From: Chara braunii
Taxonomy: Eukaryota > Streptophyta > Charophyceae > Charales > Characeae
Length of the DNA: 24,467 bases
Direction: 5' to 3'
NCBI GenBank assembly: GCA_003427395.1
Contig: BFEA01000126.1
Coordinates: 104,540 to 129,006, forward strand
In this document: positions 19,451-24,467 of the stretch, piece after piece
Layout of the letters: every line of letters begins with the position of its first letter
Numbering within the stretch: the stretch's first letter is position 1
Notes under the pieces: model-generated
What the model was told of the DNA's origin: nothing
What the model saw: only the letters and a program-made list of their open reading frames with translations
The model's database searches: none
Made by a program: the position numbers and the translations under genes

Positions 19451-19557
19451 TTATATAAATATATATCGTCACAAATAGAACTGGCCGGTAAACCGTAGGC
19501 AGAGAGAGAGAAGAATACAACAAACGAGGGCCCCGAACGTTCGGTCAGGTAACCTTG
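18575..19557 (+). mobile_element. (TA)n-associated non-autonomous element, copy 4, with nested insertion
   Basis: The left end CAGGGTTGCC (18575-18584) follows a TA tract. The right end GGTAACCTTG (19548-19557) precedes another. The left arm carries an exceptional A-run of about 95 bases (18676-18770). Monomers lie near 18955 and 19156. At about 19397 the right arm is interrupted by a palindrome with a TA core plus a 50-bp unit, which makes the copy longer than the other three. Confidence 0.7.
19399..19486. repeat. Long imperfect palindrome with TA core
   Basis: GGCAGTTCTGTTTGTGACGA and the following TATATA pair with TATATCGTCACAAATAGAACTGGCC across a TA-rich centre, about 25 bp per arm with one mismatch and one bulge. 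The arm also occurs at 17090-17110. Likely a head-to-head insertion product. Confidence 0.7.
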
Positions 19558-19794
19558 TATATATATATGTATGTATATATATATATGTATATATATGTAT
19601 ATATATATGTATATATGCATATATATATGACGAAAAGAAACCAAAAACCTACAACCATAAGAAAAAAAACGCCACGAGGTCTCTGATCGCAACCATTGAA
19701 AGCGTAACCACGTCGTGCATCAACATTATGCAAAACAAAAAAAATAATATGATGAATAACAAGTGAGAGGCACTGAAAGTCAAATGTTATGCAG
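19558..19794. repeat. TA/TG microsatellite and short non-coding spacer
   Basis: (TA)n with TG steps to about 19628, then non-coding sequence up to the stop codon of the minus-strand transposase remnant. Confidence 0.6.
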
Positions 19795-22700
19795 CTAAAT
19801 GTCGTCACCCTCCGATTCTGAGCTTGATGCATATTCGGAATTGTGACCTCCAATACCAACATCCTCCAACTCAGCACCAACAATGAAAATGTCGTTATCC
19901 CCCACGCCATCGTGGTCAGAATTGGACTCAACATCATCTGCAACATCAACACACGCATCTCTATCTCTGACAAAACGATCCTGCGGCAATGGAAGTGGCG
20001 ATGACCCGGGCCCGCCTCCAAAAGGACACTCCTTGTGGTGTAAAAGACGTCGAGGCCTGTTTGACACTCCAGACGAACCAAACATGAATGTTGCCGATAG
20101 GTCTACCCAAAAGTCGTCTGGAGGCTCACTACGTCGATAAAAAACAGGTCTGGAACGTATGGAAGTGCCAGTGGGTATGCGAGCACAATACTCGATCGGG
20201 TTGCGCCAGCAGTGACTATTCCACCGAATAACAACGATTGTCGCTCAGGCACTGTAGGATTTTTTGAAATGCACAGACTTCTTCGCGTAGATGATAATGG
20301 TGCCTTGAAAAGTTTCCACCGTCGATGTATGACGAAACTTGGTACAGTACGAGGTGATGTTCGTGCTGCATTGTTTCCCCAGAAGATGCAAAATGACTTC
20401 GTCCACATCGTCCACGCAGCAATACAACGACAATCGTCCCGGACAATTTGCCTTCTCGCACAGAAACTGTCTTTCGCTAACACACCTTGAATGATAGTCA
20501 AACCAATGATTGGCGATCATCATGATATCGTGGTGCAAACTGTCAGTGTCTCCACCCTCGTCCCTGCAAAGCTCACAAGCGCGGAGAAACCACATCCCAA
20601 CCTCGTGCGAGTGGAACTCCATCACACCGTCAGGATCAATAGTCAACTGTTGGTCGTTCATCATCGAACCGTACGGGTACATCTTCTGCATCACAACCAC
20701 GACAAATTCCGACTTCTTTAACGACTTTTTCTTCAACGTCAGAGTACCGGGTCCGAATCGGGCATTCACAGCCTCCATCAACTCTTTCTTCGTGAAGTGC
20801 ATGAACTGTGACTCCGACACACACTGATGCGGGTTACTCACTTTCTTCACAACCTTTAGCTTCAACATATCCCTGAAGTGCTTGCGAATATTCTTTATTT
20901 TGTGGTGGCAATTTTTTTGCCACTCGATATTTATATCTCACAATTGCGGTCCAGATACCGCGCAGTCATCCGAGACGACGCACCTGATCTTCAACCGCCT
21001 TTCGAGCAGACCTCGCAAAAGTCGCACGACGACCGACACCTCGAGTGCATTTCACGCCTTGCCTCCATTTTGGGACGGAGCGTGTATACACCCATGACAA
21101 GGCGAGTCTCGTACTCGATGGCGGTGACAGTGCCATGCCGCGCAGATCTGGCTGAGTCGTATCGACCGTCAACCATAAGAGTGACTAGTTCCCCACGGCT
21201 CATAACTGTATCTATTGTCACCTCGCAATATCGCAGTCCTTGCCTGCAAACCTTTGAATTCCACCCCTCCGCCACATCAACCTCCGTGCACATGAACTTG
21301 TAGAATGTGGGCATGTGCATCGAGCACATCCCTAACACAACACAGAAGTTGTCAGGTCCTCCAAAAATGTATACTTCAATCCCGTGGTAACCGTCGCATG
21401 ATACAGTTGCTGCTGCAATCGAGAGGAGTGCACATTTGTTGTCACAAGTGTTGAGTGCCACGTCCATTTGCATCGACGATCACAAACAAGATTCACCAGA
21501 CACAACTGGGCAGGATATGATATGGATTCCACGTGAACACGGCACACGCCACCATGCCACGGACAATACAAATGAAACAATCCTAACAATTGAAGCAGCT
21601 TCACCGGTTCGAGGAGCACAACATCCGGTACTTTCGGTCCAACCCACAATCCCATTGCCTCCTCAACACAATCGCGGTCGGGGCCGGGACCAAACTGCGG
21701 CACACCATCCCAACAATATGACCACGCCTGCGGGTGTGCAGGCCTCGCAGTGGCACGACCTCCACTGAGGGGCCGACCACGCCCTCTCTCACTACGCTGC
21801 GAACAACGACCTGACCGCGAGAATGAACTTTGAGATTCATCCTGCAATTCCTCATACGCACTGCTCCCAGAAACATCATCACCCATGCAGAGTAGTCAGC
21901 ACTTGAATCACACGACACATATCCCAATCGAAAATCCTGTCCACAAACTCGTGACGGCAATTCCTTGAGATTGCAGCAGCTATGGTTCCGCCCAACTCGG
22001 CCCGTATAGAAGGCAACGACCAATAGAGGAGACGATCCACAACGTCGCTGACAGGTCCACGATTGTCACTCACACCGGACATAGCATCGTGGACTGCATA
22101 CAACCTCCTTCGACATCCGCCGTTCACACTCACTCGAAGAATCTTTGTCGAGGTTGAAGATGGCGTACCACAACAGAAAAATTCCCACGAGAAATGAAAG
22201 TTGAAAAAATATTTCATAAAAAACAAATCCTTCATACATATAAATTATCATTCCAATGTTCGTCCAATTCGAAAATTTCCAATTCTATTTTATAAGTTTC
22301 CGTCTAAATACGAGTTTTCCCTTGCAACTACATCTATTTATTCAAGATGAAATAAAAGTCTGAATGAGTTTATGAAATGTTTTAATTAAACTTTCATTCT
22401 ACTACTGTAACAACAAATATCTGCTAATTTATATTGGATTACCTTATTTATGACTGAAAATCCTTACTTAGAACGACAGTCCAATTAAAATATTTCATGA
22501 ACTCATCCAGACTTTCATTCCATCTCTAGCATGTAATTCAAATAAGAAGGGATACCCCATTCAAGGAAAGAAAGTTTTCAAATAAGACAAAAAAAATTAA
22601 AATTGGAATGCCATTTTTTAAGATGTAATGAAAATATAAAATTTAGAATGTAATTTTGGTATAAAATGATTATTTAATTCAGGAAAAATTTTATGTTGCA

Positions 22701-23245
22701 CCGACAAGCGCTGCACAATCAACATTGTCCATGGAAGGGTTCGGACGATGTGCGGTAGAGGCACAGGGAGGCAACTTCCTTTCTGAAGTGACCGACGTAC
22801 CGACGAGTCGTAGATGCGAAGTATGTCCACGGTCTGCATTGTCACTTCGTCCTAGAATGGCAGCGCCACCAGGTGCACATGACGGGCCCACCGCATGTGT
22901 CCAAATTGGAGCCACAGGGACGACCGTCCTTTAGTCCAGCCGTCTACAGAGGAGAGGGGACAACAGCAATAGATCACTAAGCACAGTGTCATGCACAAAA
23001 GGATTACGAATCGCCCGCACACCGAGCAAAGAAGACCCCACGTCACCTATGTTAGGCGAAATGTGAACACAGCGCAATTTTCCCAAACACACTTCCTCAC
23101 GAGCACTATACGGTGATCCTCCCAATAACCGCTACGCACCACACAGAGATCGAGTGACATTGCAACCATCACAGGGTGACCTCTGCGGAGAAGCCTCGTC
23201 GGTCGTGTCTAGAGCACCGGAGGTGTCTCGGGCATTCTTTGACAT
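19795..23245 (-). pseudogene. Broken DDE-type transposase gene, split by an inserted element
   Basis: Would have cut and pasted its own transposon. ATG at 23245-23243 (MSKNARDTSG...), stop at 19797-19795, roughly 975 codons once the insertion at 22171-22698 is discounted. Candidate catalytic residues: Asp in VDGRYDSARSARHGTV (21168-21170), Asp in VVSDDCAVSG (20965-20970) and Glu in HTSTVETFQG (20314-20316). Around them are IEWQKNCHHKIKNIRKHF and a Cys/His segment (NHWFDYHSRC...CEKANC). The tail is acidic. Damage: stops at 23134-23132, 22933-22931, 20940-20938 and 20247-20245 (the last two could be CGA to TGA), and frameshifts near 21885, 21360 and 21055. The motif order resembles large DDE transposases of animals and algae; I do not name the superfamily. 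Parts before 22170 are less certain. Confidence 0.7.
22171..22698. mobile_element. Non-autonomous inverted-repeat element, copy 2, inside the transposase
   Basis: 528 bp, closely similar to 4114-4625. Ends CAACAGAAAAATTCC and AAAATTTTATGTTG form terminal inverted repeats, flanked by a 2-bp duplication CA (22169-22170 and 22699-22700). Removing the element and one CA leaves the transposase reading frame continuous across the junction. That places the insertion inside coding sequence and fixes both ends exactly. Confidence 0.85.
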
Positions 23246-23935
23246 TTTAAATGTCGCAGTCTGCACAAAGACGACCATCCGAAAGGCGCAAAATCAGGAA
23301 TAGGACGATAAATATATATATATATATCCTACTCCTTAAGCAGCATTGGCCGCGGGGGAGGCCATTGTTCTGCTGCGTGCCGGAATCAGGTTGAAGTTTT
23401 CATGCGGGTCGGTGGATGAAGGTGGTTGAGCGAGGGGGGGCGTGCGGATGGGCGCGCGTACCAAAATGTTCACAGTGCGCCATTAAATGAACGAGCGCGC
23501 CCATGAGATCGGGTGGCGGCGGGCGTAGATGTGAGGGAATATCTTGAAGCCACTGCCATCGATAAGCGGGAGGTGTTTTTTCCTTTAGCATTTTCGTTTT
23601 TGGCCCGTTATATCCCACTTTTCATTTTAGATCCTGTAGATTAGATTCCGCTCTTTCTAAAAAGAATATTAGGAAGAAAAAAAAACGGAAAATAAATGCC
23701 GCGCTAATTCGTTGCGTTTTCGGTTTTTACCGCCGTATGACATGTGGGCCAACGGAGAAAGTACCCCAAATTCTGTGATTTTTAGCGCTAAAAAAAATGA
23801 CTCAAATTCGTTGAAAGTTTAACGGTCTACGGGTTTGGTCTTCATCTTTCCACAAAAAATGCTTAAAAAAAAAAAAAAGTTTAAACCGAGAAAAAAAAAA
23901 AAAGTTCAAACCGCAGAAAAATGTCGAACCGGCCA
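23246..23935. other. No gene seen
   Basis: Upstream flank of the transposase remnant. It contains a short (TA)n (about 23311-23328), a GC-rich stretch (23340-23530) and A-rich runs near 23866-23902. I could not find terminal repeats matching the other side of the transposase. Confidence 0.4.
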
Positions 23936-24467
23936 CTCCCAGCACCTACCGACCCAGCCACGCCAAGCACCTACCGACCCAGCGACTCCAAGCACCTATA
24001 CCAACCAAACCACTCCAACCAACTACCGACCGGGCCACTCCAATCACCTAGTATACGGACCGAGTTAGTCCAAGCACCTACCGATCAAGCCAGTCTAAGC
24101 ATCTATATCGATCGAGTCACGCCAAACACTTAACGACCGAGCAAGTCCAAGCACCTACCGATTGAGCCAGTCCAAGCACCTACCGACCGAGTCAGTCCAA
24201 GCACCTACCGACCAAGCCGGTTCAAGCACCTACTGACTTAGCTAGTCCAAGGACCCACCGACCAAGCCAGGCCAAGCACCTACCGATTGAGCAAGTCCAA
24301 GCACCTACCGACCGAACCAGTCCAAGCACTATCTACTGAGCCACTCCAAGCACCTACCTACCGAGCCACTCCAAGCACCTACCAACCAAGCCACTCCAAG
24401 CACCTACCGACCGATCTACTCCAAGCACCTACCTACCGAGCCACTCCAAGCACTTACCAACCGAGCC
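23936..24467. repeat. 25-bp minisatellite, running off the window
   Basis: About 20 imperfect units of the form GCACCTACCGACCGAGCC-AGTCCAA, with a 25-base period clearest from 24150 onwards and more degenerate before 24100. The period is not a multiple of three, so a repeat protein is unlikely. No spacer/repeat alternation. Confidence 0.9.

Noticed and set aside
20103-20501. 132-codon minus-strand frame overlapping the transposase
   Set aside because: The alternative frame carries the HTSTVETF block and connects to the acidic tail, so this one is a shadow.
23936-24467. Possible CRISPR-like array
   Set aside because: Contiguous 25-bp units without spacers in eukaryotic-looking DNA; this is a minisatellite.

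Overview
This window looks like nuclear DNA from a eukaryote with a large, repeat-rich genome. Most of it is mobile-element debris, microsatellites and structured non-coding sequence. No bacterial operon, rRNA or tRNA gene is visible. An exon resembling the C-terminus of plant COM1/Sae2/CtIP proteins, a Penelope-type reverse transcriptase and (TA)n-nested non-autonomous elements would fit a plant or streptophyte alga. That placement is an inference with low confidence.

Layout, left to right. 1-1200: A-runs, (TA)n, GTACG-rich palindromes and a degenerate (TCAA)n tract. 1257-2052: a decayed coding stretch of unknown function. 2003-7200: almost gene-free, but with chains of short perfect hairpins. 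Its core at 4783-5615 is ten copies of one hairpin whose loop is conserved while its stem changes on both arms together. One copy of a 0.5-kb inverted-repeat element sits at 4114-4625. 7481-10150: a Penelope-like retroelement with a reverse transcriptase (8062-9300) followed by a hammerhead ribozyme (9916-9965) and a CT-rich tract. 11751-11937: the COM1/Sae2/CtIP-like terminal exon. 12521-13525: (TTGA)n running into an 853-base assembly gap. 14031-16145: a second, broken retroelement copy with the same order (reverse transcriptase fragment, hammerhead, CT-rich tract).

16229-19557 holds four copies of a roughly 750-bp non-autonomous element with CAGGGTNACC termini, embedded in (TA)n tracts and built from an internal dimer of about 190 bp. 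19795-23245, minus strand, is a broken DDE-type transposase gene, split by a second copy (22171-22698) of the 0.5-kb inverted-repeat element. The window ends inside a 25-bp minisatellite (23936-24467).

The strongest signals for follow-up are the two hammerhead ribozymes, whose stem I differs by a compensatory change, and the hairpin array at 4783-5615, which I cannot assign to any known family. No complete, clearly functional protein-coding gene is present. The reverse transcriptase and the transposase both carry disabling changes.
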